A stretch of 64,000 bases of DNA, from positions 1,178,001 through 1,242,000 of the forward strand of contig NZ_RKRA01000001.1 in NCBI RefSeq assembly GCF_003814705.1, in the 5' to 3' direction. Under the pieces are notes generated by a model that was not told where the DNA came from, did no database searches, and saw only the letters and a list, made by a program, of their open reading frames with translations. Positions 51,364 through 59,916 of this stretch are shown one piece after another. The position numbers and the translations under genes were made by a program. Each line of letters starts with the position of its first letter. Within the stretch, counting starts at the first letter, position 1. Source of the stretch: Georgenia muralis (lineage in GTDB: Bacteria; Actinomycetota; Actinomycetes; Actinomycetales; Actinomycetaceae).

Positions 51364-51959
51364 GCCGGGCGGAGGAAGCGCCGGCCGACGCGGGCGCCGC
51401 TCTCCCCGGGGCGGGCCAGGCCCGGCCCGGCGTGCTCACCGTCGGCCACGGGACGCTCGACCGCACGGCCCTGGCCGCCCTGCTCCGTGACGCCGGAGTC
51501 GCCGAGGTCGTGGACGTGCGCCGGTTCCCCGGGTCCCGGGCCAACCCCGACGTCCGCCGGGACGCTCTGGAGGAGTGGGTGCACGCCGCGGGCGTGGCCT
51601 ACCGGTGGGAGCCGAGGCTGGGCGGCCGGCGGCACATCCCCGCGGCGCGGCGGGCGACGTCACCCGACACGTGGTGGCGGGTGGAGGCCTTCCGCGCGTA
51701 CGCGGCCTGGACCCGCTCGGCCGACTTCGCCGACGCTCTCGCGGGGGTCCTCGGCGACGCCGCCGAGCGGCGGGTGGCGCTGATGTGCTCGGAGACGCTG
51801 TGGTGGCGCTGCCACCGACGTGTCATCGCCGACGTCCTCGCGCTGCGCCACGGCCTGGCGGTGGGGCACCTCATGCATGACGGCACGGTTCGGACCCACG
51901 AGCCCTCCGCCGGGGCGCGTGTGGCGACGGACGGGCTCGTCTGGGACGGCGCGGCCTGA
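51360..51959 (+). CDS. DUF488 family protein
   Basis: The predicted 199-residue protein has the DUF488 motifs LTVGHGTLDRTALAALLRD, VVDVRRFPGSRANP, YRWEPRLGGRRH and the Cys region ALMCSETLWWRCHRRVIADVL. The conserved cysteines suggest a nucleic-acid or thiol-linked activity, but the family's function is not established. The GTG start overlaps the upstream stop (GTGA). Confidence 0.88.
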   Translation: MSRAEEAPADAGAALPGAGQARPGVLTVGHGTLDRTALAALLRDAGVAEVVDVRRFPGSRANPDVRRDALEEWVHAAGVAYRWEPRLGGRRHIPAARRATSPDTWWRVEAFRAYAAWTRSADFADALAGVLGDAAERRVALMCSETLWWRCHRRVIADVLALRHGLAVGHLMHDGTVRTHEPSAGARVATDGLVWDGAA

Positions 51960-51979
51960 CGGCCCGGCCACCCGCCCCC

Positions 51980-52083
51980 GGCACCCGGCACCCGGCACCC
52001 GGCCCCCGGCACCCGGCACCCGGCACCCGGCACCCGGCACCCGGCACCCGGCACCCGGCACCCGGCACCCGGCACCCGGCACC
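51980..52083. repeat. 7-base tandem repeat, about fifteen copies
   Basis: GGCACCC is repeated 14 times plus six bases with no gap, and only the fourth unit differs (GGCCCCC). It begins 21 bases after the DUF488 stop and ends 41 bases before the end of the convergent oxidoreductase gene. In three frames it would encode Val-Pro-Gly-Ala-Gly-Cys-Arg type repeats, but these open frames have no start context. Such uniform repeats are prone to copy-number change. Confidence 0.93.
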
Positions 52084-52124
52084 GAGCATGGGGGCGCCCC
52101 GGCTGACGTCCCGTGGCCCGCGGC

Positions 52125-53210
52125 TCAGAACGTGATACCGCGCTCCGCACGGTAGGTGGCGAGCACCGCGTCGACGGCCCGCGCGGTGCGCAGGGCGCTG
52201 CGGCCGGTGCTGGGTGCCCGGCCCCGACCCGTGAGCTCGTCGACGACGGCCTGGATGAGCGGCTGCTGGACGACGTCGGGGTACGGCGCCGCGACGCTAC
52301 GCTCGCCGTCGGCCGTGCGCACCAGCAGCGGCTCGGTGCCGAAGCTGGAGAAGGTCAGCGAACCGGCCGTCCCGAGGATCTCGACCTCGTCGCGCCGCTC
52401 GCCCGCGGCGTAGCACCACAGGCCGCTGCCCTGGATGCCGTCGCCCAGGGTGAACGCCGCGGTGACGGTGTCCTCAGCGTGGTGCCGGCCCGCCTGGTTC
52501 GACGCGGCGCCGCTCACGGAAGAGAGCGGGCCGAGCAGGTGGTCGAGGAGGTCGAGGGTGTGCGAGGCCAGGTCGACGAAGAGACCACCGCCGGAGATCT
52601 CGGGCCGCACCCGCCAGGGCAGGTGCTGCGGCTCCCACGCCTCACCCGGCGAGGTCCCGAGCACCCGGACGGCGCGGACCGTCCCGATCGCGCCGTCGGC
52701 GAGCAGGCGTCCCACGGTGACGAACCGCGGCATCGCCCGGCGGTAGAACGCGACGAACAGCGGCACCCCGGCGTCGTCGCAGGCGGCGATCATCTCCTCG
52801 CACTCCGCGGCCGTGCGCGCCATGGGCTTCTCGACGTAGACCGGCTTGCCGGCGGCAGCGACCCGCAGGACGTAGTCGCGGTGGCTGTCCGGCGGCGTGG
52901 CGACGTAGACGGCGTCGACCTCGGGGTCGGCGATGAGGGCGTCGGCGTCGTCGTACCAGCGTGGGACACCGTGGCGGCGGGCGTAGTCGGCTGCCTTCGC
53001 CCCGTCGCGCCGCATGACCCCGACGAGCGAGGACCGCTCGGCCCGCTGGAGGCCCGGGCCGGACTTGCGCTCGGTCACGTCGCCGACGCCGACGATGCCC
53101 CAGCGGACCGCCGTGAGCGGCGGCCGGTGGGCAGGCGGTGCGGTGGTCGTGGCCGCCGCGGGTCGCGCCGCGGCCAGGGCCGGTTCGGGTGAGGGGCCGG
53201 GGACGGTCAT
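52125..53210 (-). CDS. Gfo/Idh/MocA family oxidoreductase
   Basis: The predicted 361-residue protein has the N-terminal Rossmann motif VRWGIVGVGDVTERK (after a Pro/Ala-rich leader of about 34 residues), the family motif VYVEKPMARTAAECEEM and GGGLFVDLASHTLDLL. It probably oxidises a sugar or inositol derivative with NAD(P). The ATG at 53210 is chosen; an upstream in-frame GTG at 53345 would add 45 residues that look coding (ATAFPCCGVELADAAQVLD) but match nothing I know. Confidence 0.88.
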   Translation of the reverse strand: MTVPGPSPEPALAAARPAAATTTAPPAHRPPLTAVRWGIVGVGDVTERKSGPGLQRAERSSLVGVMRRDGAKAADYARRHGVPRWYDDADALIADPEVDAVYVATPPDSHRDYVLRVAAAGKPVYVEKPMARTAAECEEMIAACDDAGVPLFVAFYRRAMPRFVTVGRLLADGAIGTVRAVRVLGTSPGEAWEPQHLPWRVRPEISGGGLFVDLASHTLDLLDHLLGPLSSVSGAASNQAGRHHAEDTVTAAFTLGDGIQGSGLWCYAAGERRDEVEILGTAGSLTFSSFGTEPLLVRTADGERSVAAPYPDVVQQPLIQAVVDELTGRGRAPSTGRSALRTARAVDAVLATYRAERGITF

Positions 53211-53464
53211 GGACCGACCGTACCCGCGCGACGACGCTCGGCCGGAGAGCTCCAGCGATGCCACCTTGGCGTCCAGCACCTGCGCGGCGTCGGCGAGCTC
53301 GACGCCGCAGCACGGGAAGGCCGTGGCGAGGAGGGTCCGCGGCACGTCGCCGTCGGGGGGCAGCTCGACCGCCCATTACACCGTGCGGGTCCCGGCGGGG
53401 AAGACCCCCGAGTCCACCGTCGTGGACTCCAGACGGAACGTCGACGGGGCGGGACGATAGGAGT

Positions 53465-54064
53465 GTGGACGACCGGGTGCGGGCAGCGATGCGGGCCGTG
53501 GACCGGCGCGGGTTCCTCCCCCGCGGGCAGCGCCGGCTCGCCGGGTCGGACCAGGCCGTGCTCATCGGGCACGGCGCGACGTGCTCCCAGCCCAGCACGG
53601 TCGAGGCCATGCTGACGATGCTCGACCCCAGGCCAGGCGACCGGTGCCTCGACGTCGGGGCCGGGTCGGGCTGGACCACGGCGCTGCTGGCCCACCTCGT
53701 CGCGCCGGGTGGCTCGGTGGTCGGGGTGGAGATCGAGCCGGCCCTCGTCGGATGGGCCCGGGCGAACCTCGTGGCGGCCGGCTACCCGGACGTCCGGGTC
53801 GCGCCGGCCGACCCGGACCGGCTCGGACTGCCCGACGACGCGCCGTTCGACCGCATCCTCGTCTCTGCCGAGGCACGAGCGGTACCCGACGAGCTGCTCG
53901 CCCAGCTCACCGACGAGGGCCGCGTGGTCGTGCCCGTGCGGGGAGACCTGCTCGCCGTCGACGCGCGCGGCGTCATCCTTGAGCGGCGCGGCACGTACTC
54001 GTTCGTCCGGCTCAGGGACGGCGCACGCGACCGGGCCCGGCGAGGTCGCCGATCTGGTCGCTGA
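53465..54064 (+). CDS. Protein-L-isoaspartate O-methyltransferase-like protein
   Basis: The predicted 199-residue protein begins VRAAMRAVDRRGFLP as in Pcm proteins, then has motif I CLDVGAGSGWTTALLAHL, GVEIEPALVGWARANL and FDRILVSAEARAVP. Pcm repairs isoaspartyl residues in damaged proteins. It is shorter than Rv-type Pcm proteins and lacks clear AADxxxP; assignment to the Pcm-like group is safe, the exact role less so. ATAGGAG directly before the GTG is unusually close. Confidence 0.82.
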   Translation: MDDRVRAAMRAVDRRGFLPRGQRRLAGSDQAVLIGHGATCSQPSTVEAMLTMLDPRPGDRCLDVGAGSGWTTALLAHLVAPGGSVVGVEIEPALVGWARANLVAAGYPDVRVAPADPDRLGLPDDAPFDRILVSAEARAVPDELLAQLTDEGRVVVPVRGDLLAVDARGVILERRGTYSFVRLRDGARDRARRGRRSGR

Positions 54065-54131
54065 TCACGACCAGGTCGGCAACCTGGCGGGCCTCGCGTC
54101 TCGAGGTGTCCCCGCCCCACCGGAGGCCGGA

Positions 54132-55160
54132 CTACTCCTCGGCGAGCGCCGCGTCGGAGGAGAAGACCATGCCGAGGGAGACCTCGCCGGAGGTCAGAGC
54201 CTGCTTGGTCAGCGGTCCGCCGGCGTCGAGGGAGACGAACTCGCTGATCGTCAGGCCGTAGGTCTCCTCGAGGCCCGGCTGGCAGAACGGGCGGTCCGGG
54301 CACTCCGGCGGGCCGCCGAGCACGACGCCCCCGCCGCAGGTCTCGGCCAGCTCGGAGAGGGTGGTCACGGCGTACTCGTCGGCGAACGCGGTCGTGACGG
54401 CGTAGGCGTTCTGGTCGGCGGCCTCGGACGGCTCGCCGAAGGTGAGGCCCACCTCCTCGCCCAGCTCGCGCAGCGCCTCGGTGGTGGCCTCGAGGTCGGA
54501 GCTCGCCCGAGCGTCGGCGTCGGCGCCGTTGACCTTGAGGTTGAGGAACTCGGTGAGGGTGCCGACGTACTCGGGGACCACGGTCAGCTCCCCGCTCTCC
54601 AGGGCCGGCTCGTAGGTCTCGCGGTTGCCGATGGTGCGCACCTCGGTGGTGTACCCGGCCTCGGTCAGTGCCAGGGCGTAGAGCTCGGCGAGGGTCGCGG
54701 ACTCGGAGAAGTTGCCGGCCCCGACGACGACGTCGCCCGAGCCTGAGGTGTCCGCCACCTCGATGCCGGCCTCCTCGAAATAGGCGGCGGCGGCCTCGGA
54801 GGAGGTGGAGCGCTCGACGTCGACCTGCCGGTTGAGCTCGATGAGCGCCTCGGTGTCAAGGCTCGCCGAGACGGCGTCGAGCGCGGCGATCATCGCCGGC
54901 TGGGCGTCGGGGGCGTGCACGGCCGGGATGACGTTGTCGACGGTCTGCAGGTCCTGGTCGTCCTCGAGGACCACGAGCTGGTCGCCGGCGATCGGCTCGC
55001 ACGCCGCGGCCGCGGCGGAGGTACCGCCGTCCGCCGGGGCGGTCGTCGCGGCCGGCCCACCGTCAGCCGTCCCGCCGTCCGCGGAGCCGGGGTCGCCGCA
55101 CGCGGCGAGGGTGAGCACGAGCGCGGCGCCCAGGGCGCTGAGGGTTCTCGGGTGGCGCAC
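54132..55160 (-). CDS. Glycine-betaine/choline ABC transporter substrate-binding lipoprotein, circularly permuted
   Basis: The predicted 342-residue protein has a lipobox (LTLAACGDP) after the signal peptide. Normally the family starts with VGSANFPES-like sequence and ends with VVLED...LNxRVDV. Here the part LVVLEDDQDLQTVDNVIPAV through LIELNRQVDVERS comes first (residues 60-140), followed by VVVGAGNFSESATLAELYA, IGNRETYEPALESGELTVVPEYVG, LGGPPECPDRPFCQPGLEETYG and LDAGGPLTKQAL, ending GMVFSSDAALAEE, which normally connects to VVLED. The order is thus a circular permutation. Both lobes are complete, so betaine or choline binding should be kept. It precedes two permease genes on the same strand. 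The start GTG at 55160 has GAGGT upstream. Confidence 0.9.
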   Translation of the reverse strand: MRHPRTLSALGAALVLTLAACGDPGSADGGTADGGPAATTAPADGGTSAAAAACEPIAGDQLVVLEDDQDLQTVDNVIPAVHAPDAQPAMIAALDAVSASLDTEALIELNRQVDVERSTSSEAAAAYFEEAGIEVADTSGSGDVVVGAGNFSESATLAELYALALTEAGYTTEVRTIGNRETYEPALESGELTVVPEYVGTLTEFLNLKVNGADADARASSDLEATTEALRELGEEVGLTFGEPSEAADQNAYAVTTAFADEYAVTTLSELAETCGGGVVLGGPPECPDRPFCQPGLEETYGLTISEFVSLDAGGPLTKQALTSGEVSLGMVFSSDAALAEE

Positions 55161-55357
55161 GATGACCTCGCAGGATCGAAGGGGATGTCGTGGGACATTG
55201 CATCCCGCCGTGCGGGCGCCCGCAACCGCTCGTCGGTGAGCGAGACGAGATCGTGACCTGCGGGTTCCTCGCGTGCGGCGAGCGCGGGCCGGCGTCGCGC
55301 TCCCCGGACCTGGTGCGCGCGTCCCCCACCGGCCCCCGCCGGGCGGGCAGGTGCGTC

Positions 55358-56077
55358 CTACCCGCCGGCCCGGGCGCCGCTCCTCCTGGCTCCGCGCCGT
55401 CGCCCGGCGACGCGCATGGGCGCCGGCGTGAGTATCCGCTGGCCCACCGCGAGCAGCGCCTCCACGCCCAGGGCGAGCACGACGACCAGCAGCGCCCCGG
55501 CCATCGCCTGGCCGAACCGCTGGGTGAAGATGCCGTTGGAGATGATGAGCCCCAGGCCCCCGCCACCGACGAGCGAGGCGAGGGAGACCGTGGCGATGAC
55601 CTGCACGACGGCGGTACGCAGGCCGGCACCGATCAGCGGGAGCGCCAGCGGGAGCTCGACCGAGGTGAGGAGCCGTCCGCGGGACATCCCCATGCCGCGG
55701 CCGGCGTCGCGGGCGGCGGGGTCGACCTCCTGCAGGCCGGTGAAGGTGTTCGACAGGATGGGCGGGACGGCGAAGATCGCGACGGCGAGGATCGTGGGCC
55801 GCTGACCGAACCCGATCGCCGCGGTGAAGATGTAAAGCAGTGCCAGGGTCGGCAGGGCGCGGGTGAGGTTCGCCGCGGTGACCACGACGGCGGAGCCGCG
55901 GCGCAGCCGCGCGAGCAGGACCCCGAGGGGCAGTGCGATTACGGCGGCGAGCGCCACGGCCACCAGGGTCATCCACAGGTGGTCGCCGAGGAGGTCGAGG
56001 ATGCCTCCGCGCTGGGTCCAGCTCAGCGGGTCGTTGAGGTACCGGACGGCGTCGCCCAGCGCCGAGGCGCCGCTCAT
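55358..56077 (-). CDS. Glycine-betaine ABC transporter permease
   Basis: The predicted 239-residue protein has six membrane segments and the EAA-type motif DPAARDAGRGMGMSRGRLLTSVELPLALPLI that contacts the ATPase. ALPTLALLYIFTAAIGFG and VGGGGLGLIISNGIF are OpuB/OsmY-type permease sequences. The C-terminus is an Arg-rich tail. Its ATG overlaps the stop of the next permease gene upstream (ATGA). Confidence 0.92.
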   Translation of the reverse strand: MSGASALGDAVRYLNDPLSWTQRGGILDLLGDHLWMTLVAVALAAVIALPLGVLLARLRRGSAVVVTAANLTRALPTLALLYIFTAAIGFGQRPTILAVAIFAVPPILSNTFTGLQEVDPAARDAGRGMGMSRGRLLTSVELPLALPLIGAGLRTAVVQVIATVSLASLVGGGGLGLIISNGIFTQRFGQAMAGALLVVVLALGVEALLAVGQRILTPAPMRVAGRRRGARRSGARAGG

Positions 56078-56751
56078 GCGACCCGCCGCCGGGACCAGGG
56101 CGCCAGGGCCCGGCCGAGGGCGAGGAGGACCACGTCCGCGACGAGGGCGATCGCCAGGCACAGCAGCGTCGCCGTCATGATCTCCGCGCGGTAGGAGGAG
56201 CTGAACCCGCGGAACATCAGCTGCCCCAGACCCCCGTACCCGACGACGACGCCGACGGTGACCAGCGCCACCGTCGTCACCGTGGCGAGGCGGACGCCGG
56301 TGATGATCGCGGGCAGCGCGAGGGGCAGCTCGACGGCGAGAAGCCGCCGGCCACCGGAGTAGCCCATGCCCCGGGCGGCGTCGACGACGTCGTGCGGCAC
56401 GCCCTGGAGGCCCACGAGGATGTTGCGCACGAGCACGAGCATCGCGTAGGCGACCAGGCCGATGAGGACCGTGGTGCGGCCGATCCCGGTGAACGGCGCG
56501 AGGAGACCGAACAGCGCGAGCGAGGGCACCGTGTAAAGGACGGCGGAGGTGCCGAGCAGGGCCCCGGCGACCGCCGGGCGCGCCCGGGCGAGCAGCGCGA
56601 GAGGCAGGGCGATCGCCAGGGCGATGAGCACGGCCTGGACGGTGAGGCTGACGTGCTGCCCGGTGAGCCGGGCGAGGTCGTCCCAGTTGCTCTCGACGTA
56701 GCCCCAGGAGAGCCAGGGGTTCTCCACGGCGACCGACGCGGGCAGGATCAC
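56074..56751 (-). CDS. Glycine-betaine ABC transporter permease, second subunit
   Basis: The predicted 225-residue protein has about six membrane segments, the EAA motif VVDAARGMGYSGGRRLLAVELPLALP and GYGGLGQLMFRGF. It pairs with the other permease to form a heterodimer. GTG at 56751 is chosen as first good start in frame. The ATPase gene is divergent, 125 bases away, so the transporter is encoded in two opposing units sharing one promoter region. Confidence 0.9.
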   Translation of the reverse strand: MILPASVAVENPWLSWGYVESNWDDLARLTGQHVSLTVQAVLIALAIALPLALLARARPAVAGALLGTSAVLYTVPSLALFGLLAPFTGIGRTTVLIGLVAYAMLVLVRNILVGLQGVPHDVVDAARGMGYSGGRRLLAVELPLALPAIITGVRLATVTTVALVTVGVVVGYGGLGQLMFRGFSSSYRAEIMTATLLCLAIALVADVVLLALGRALAPWSRRRVA

Positions 56752-56876
56752 ACGCCCGACCGTAACCGCTCCCGACGACGACGGCACGACGTCACGCGGC
56801 GCCGGGCCGTGCCGCGGCCGTCGACGCCCGCGCCCGTCGGGTCGTGACCGCGGGCCCGCGCCGGTAGCGTCGGGCC

Positions 56877-57902
56877 GTGGCCACCGCACCCAGCCAGGCG
56901 CTCATCCGCTTCGACGGCGTGGGCAAGACCTACCCCGACGGCACCGTCGCGGTGGCCGAGCTGGACCTCGACGTCGCCGAGCACGAGCTCCTCACCCTCG
57001 TCGGGCCCTCCGGGTCGGGCAAGTCCACGCTCCTGCGGATGGTCAACCGCCTGGTGGAGCCCACCAGCGGCCGGGTCCTCCTCGACGGCGACGACGTCGC
57101 GGCCACCGACCCCGTCCGGCTGCGCCGCGGCATCGGGTACGTCATCCAGAACGTGGGGCTCTTCCCCCACCGCACGGTGGCGCAGAACGTCGCCACCGTC
57201 CCCGGACTGCTCGGGTGGGACCGGCGCCGCACGCGCGAGCGCGTCGACGAGCTGCTCACGCTCGTGCGCCTGGACCCCGCCCTGCACGGGCCCCGCTACC
57301 CCCACGAGCTCTCCGGCGGCCAGCGTCAGCGCGTGGGCGTCGCCCGGGCCCTGGCGACCGACCCGCGCGTCATGCTCATGGACGAGCCCTTCGGCGCGGT
57401 CGACCCCGAGGGCCGGCGCGGGCTGCAGCAGGAGTTCCGGCGCATCCACGACGAGCTCGGCACGACGGTGCTGCTGGTGACCCACGACATCGACGAGGCG
57501 GTCCTGCTCGGGGACCGGGTCGCCGTCTTCAGCCAGGGCGGCCGGCTCGAGCAGGTCGCCGACCCCGTCACCGTCCTCACCCGTCCCGCGTCGCCGTTCG
57601 TCGAGGGTTTCATCGGCGACTCCCGGGCCGTGCGGCTCATGTCCGTGGCCCACCTCGAGGCCGGCGACGTCGACGGCGCACCGGTCACCGCCCGTGCGGA
57701 CGCCACCCGGGCCGACGGCGCCTCCCGGGAGCCGCTGCGTGTCGGGCAGAGCCTGGACGCCGCCTTCTCCGCCCTGGCGGCCAGCCCCGACGGGACGGTG
57801 CCGGTGCACCGGGCCGACGGCACCGCCCTCGGCGTCCTGACCTTCGCGGGGCTCCACGCGGCCCTTCGTCGAGCCGGCTCGCCCGCCTCACCCCCGGGGT
57901 AG
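56877..57902 (+). CDS. Glycine-betaine ABC transporter ATP-binding protein
   Basis: The predicted 341-residue protein has Walker A GPSGSGKSTLL (residue 43 on), Q-loop YVIQNVGLFPH, signature LSGGQRQRVGVARAL (about 144) and Walker B VMLMDEPFGAVDP (about 165), switch His in LLVTHDIDEAV. A C-terminal 90-residue region with DGTVPVHRADGTALGVLTF resembles part of a CBS domain, as in osmoregulated OpuA ATPases. The last 15 bases overlap the end of the convergent aminotransferase gene. Confidence 0.94.
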   Translation: MATAPSQALIRFDGVGKTYPDGTVAVAELDLDVAEHELLTLVGPSGSGKSTLLRMVNRLVEPTSGRVLLDGDDVAATDPVRLRRGIGYVIQNVGLFPHRTVAQNVATVPGLLGWDRRRTRERVDELLTLVRLDPALHGPRYPHELSGGQRQRVGVARALATDPRVMLMDEPFGAVDPEGRRGLQQEFRRIHDELGTTVLLVTHDIDEAVLLGDRVAVFSQGGRLEQVADPVTVLTRPASPFVEGFIGDSRAVRLMSVAHLEAGDVDGAPVTARADATRADGASREPLRVGQSLDAAFSALAASPDGTVPVHRADGTALGVLTFAGLHAALRRAGSPASPPG

Positions 57903-59102
57903 CCGCGCCAGACCGGCCGCGGCGGCCTCGAGCACCGCCGGCGACTTGACGAAGGTGAACCGGAGGTACGAGCGCAGCGCCTGCGCCGTCTCCCCGCCGG
58001 CGACGCAGAACGCGCTGACCGGGATGGCGACCACGCCCGCGAGCGCCGGCAGGTCGCGGCACAGGGCGACGGCGTCGGGGCGTCCCAGGGGCGCGGCGTC
58101 GGCGAGCACGAAGTACGTCCCCTGCGGCACGACCGGCACCAGGCCGGCGGAGCTGAGGGCCTCGCAGAGCAGGTCGCGGCGGTCCTGGAGGGACCGCGCC
58201 AGGCCGGCGACGTAGGCCGCGGTGCGCGGGTCCGGCAGCGCGTCGGCCACGGCGTGCTGGAACGGGCCCGAGGCGACGTAGGTAAGGAACTGCTTGACCG
58301 TCCGCACCGCGGCGACCAGCTCCGCGGGACCGTGCAGCCAGCCCACCTTCCACCCCGTCAGGGACAGCGTCTTGCCGGCCGAGGAGATCGTGAGCGTGCG
58401 CTCGGCCAGCCCGGGGAGGGTCGCCATGGGCACGTGCTCGGCGCCGTCGAACGTGAGGTGCTCGTACACCTCGTCGGTGACGACGACGGCGTCGTGGGCC
58501 ACGGCGGCCCGCCCGAGCAGTTCGAGCTCGGCCCGGGTGAGGACCGTCCCGGTGGGGTTGTGCGGGGTGTTGACGAGGACGAGGCGGGTGCGGGGCGAGA
58601 ACGCGGCGTCGACGTCGCCGGGGTGGAGGCGGAACCCGTCCGGGCCCGGGCGGAGCGGGATCGTCCGGTGCGAGGCGCCGCTCATGGCGATCGTCGCGGC
58701 GTAGGAGTCGTAGTACGGCTCGAGGGTCACCACCTCGTCCCCCGGACCGGTCAGCGCCAGCACCGTCGCGGCGATGGCCTCGGTCGCCCCGGCGGTGACG
58801 AGGACGGTCTCCGGGTCCACGTCCAGCCCGTAGTGCGCGCGCTGGTGGTCGGCCACGGCGCGCCGCAGCGGCTGGATCCCTGGTCCGGGCGGGTACTGGT
58901 TGTCCCCCCGCTCGATCGCCGCGACGGCCGCCGCCTTGACGTGGTCGGGACCGTCGGCGTCCGGGAAGCCCTGGCCGAGGTTCGCGGCTCCGGTCCGCAC
59001 CGCGAGCGCCGACATCTCGGCGAACACCGTCGCGGCGACCGACCCGTCGGGGCCGATGAGGCCCACCGACCGGGCGACGTGTTCCCAGCGTCGTTCGCTC
59101 AT
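57888..59102 (-). CDS. Class I/II aminotransferase
   Basis: The predicted 404-residue protein is a fold-type I PLP enzyme: AANLGQGFPDADGPDHV, VTAGATEAIAATVLAL, NTPHNPTGTVLTRAEL, DEVYEHLTFDG and the PLP lysine in SSAGKTLSLTGWKVGW. These features fit the kynurenine/methionine (YbdL-like) aminotransferase group or a succinyldiaminopimelate-type enzyme; the substrate is not decided. ATG at 59102 is used. The promoter of the arsenic operon lies 46 bases beyond. Confidence 0.9.
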   Translation of the reverse strand: MSERRWEHVARSVGLIGPDGSVAATVFAEMSALAVRTGAANLGQGFPDADGPDHVKAAAVAAIERGDNQYPPGPGIQPLRRAVADHQRAHYGLDVDPETVLVTAGATEAIAATVLALTGPGDEVVTLEPYYDSYAATIAMSGASHRTIPLRPGPDGFRLHPGDVDAAFSPRTRLVLVNTPHNPTGTVLTRAELELLGRAAVAHDAVVVTDEVYEHLTFDGAEHVPMATLPGLAERTLTISSAGKTLSLTGWKVGWLHGPAELVAAVRTVKQFLTYVASGPFQHAVADALPDPRTAAYVAGLARSLQDRRDLLCEALSSAGLVPVVPQGTYFVLADAAPLGRPDAVALCRDLPALAGVVAIPVSAFCVAGGETAQALRSYLRFTFVKSPAVLEAAAAGLARLPRG

Positions 59103-59147
59103 GCGCTCATTGTCCGCCCGGCGCCCAGGGCGCCCGAGGACCGTCAC

Positions 59148-59180
59148 TTGACGCCCAGAGATGACTCAGTGAAGATTGAG
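59148..59180 (+). promoter_or_regulatory. Promoter and operator-like site of the arsenic operon
   Basis: TTGACG (59148-59153) is a good -35 box; 17 bases later GAAGAT (59171-59176) is a weak -10. CTCA and TGAG (59165-59168 and 59177-59180) form an inverted repeat overlapping the -10, a position that suits an ArsR-type repressor. If the -10 is right, transcription starts at or next to the ATG at 59184, giving a leaderless mRNA. Confidence 0.5.
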
Positions 59181-59183
59181 GCA

Positions 59184-59855
59184 ATGAGCGCTGAGCGAGA
59201 TGGTGTGAGCCTGGTCCGGCGTGCTGCGCTGCACGGCGCCCTGTCGGACCCCGCCCGGTTGCGGATCGTCGACACCCTCACCCTCGGCGACGCCTCGCCG
59301 TCGGAGCTGGCGCGCCTGCTCGAGATGCCCTCGAACCTCCTCGCCCACCACCTTCGGGTGCTCGAGCGTGAGGGTGTCGTCGACCGGCGCCGGTCGGAGG
59401 GCGACGGGCGCCGCACCTACCTGCGGCTCGTGCGCGGCGCGCTCGACACCCTCGGGCCGCCCGCCCTGCGGCCGGCCCCGCGCGTGCTCTTCGTCTGCAC
59501 GGCCAACTCCGCGCGCTCCCACCTCGCTGCCGCCCTGTGGCGCCGGGCGAGCGAGATCCCGGCGGCGTCCGCCGGCACGCACCCGGCCGAGCGGATCAAC
59601 CCCGGGGCGGTCGCGGCCGCGACCCGCCACCACCTCCCCCTCCCCCGGGTCCGGCCCCGCCACGTGAGCGAGGTGCGCGGCCGGGAGGACCTCGTCGTCA
59701 CCGTCTGCGACCGCGCCCACGAGGAGCTCGACCTCGGCGCGGACATCCACTGGTCCGTGCCCGACCCCGTCCCCGCCGGCACCACCGCGGCGTTCGACGA
59801 CGCGCTCGAGGAGATCGGTCGCCGCGTGGACGACCTCGCCCGCCTGTTCGCCTGA
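59184..59855 (+). CDS. ArsR-type regulator fused to a low-molecular-weight phosphatase/arsenate-reductase-like domain
   Basis: The predicted 223-residue protein has an ArsR winged helix at residues 1-90 (ALSDPARLRIVDTLTLGDASPSELARLLEMPSNLLAHHLRVL) and a LMW-PTP/ArsC-type domain from about 98. The latter keeps the P-loop Cys-x5-Arg (VLFVCTANSARS), a second Cys in VVTVCDRAHEEL and Asp in VPDPVPAGTT. The ArsR part has no cysteine, so it cannot bind As(III) in the classical way; sensing may happen in the second domain. It begins the arsenic operon. The fusion is uncommon, though known from actinobacteria. Confidence 0.85.
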   Translation: MSAERDGVSLVRRAALHGALSDPARLRIVDTLTLGDASPSELARLLEMPSNLLAHHLRVLEREGVVDRRRSEGDGRRTYLRLVRGALDTLGPPALRPAPRVLFVCTANSARSHLAAALWRRASEIPAASAGTHPAERINPGAVAAATRHHLPLPRVRPRHVSEVRGREDLVVTVCDRAHEELDLGADIHWSVPDPVPAGTTAAFDDALEEIGRRVDDLARLFA

Positions 59856-59916
59856 CCAGCACCACCCCACCCGACGTCCGACCCCGAGCGACACCAGCAC
59901 CCCAGGAGGAGCAACC

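Noticed and set aside
51599-52150. Open frames encoding Val-Pro-Gly-Ala-Gly-Cys-Arg repeats over the heptamer array
   Set aside because: They come from the seven-base repeat read in several frames; no ribosome-binding site and no conserved flanks. An elastin-like protein is not supported.
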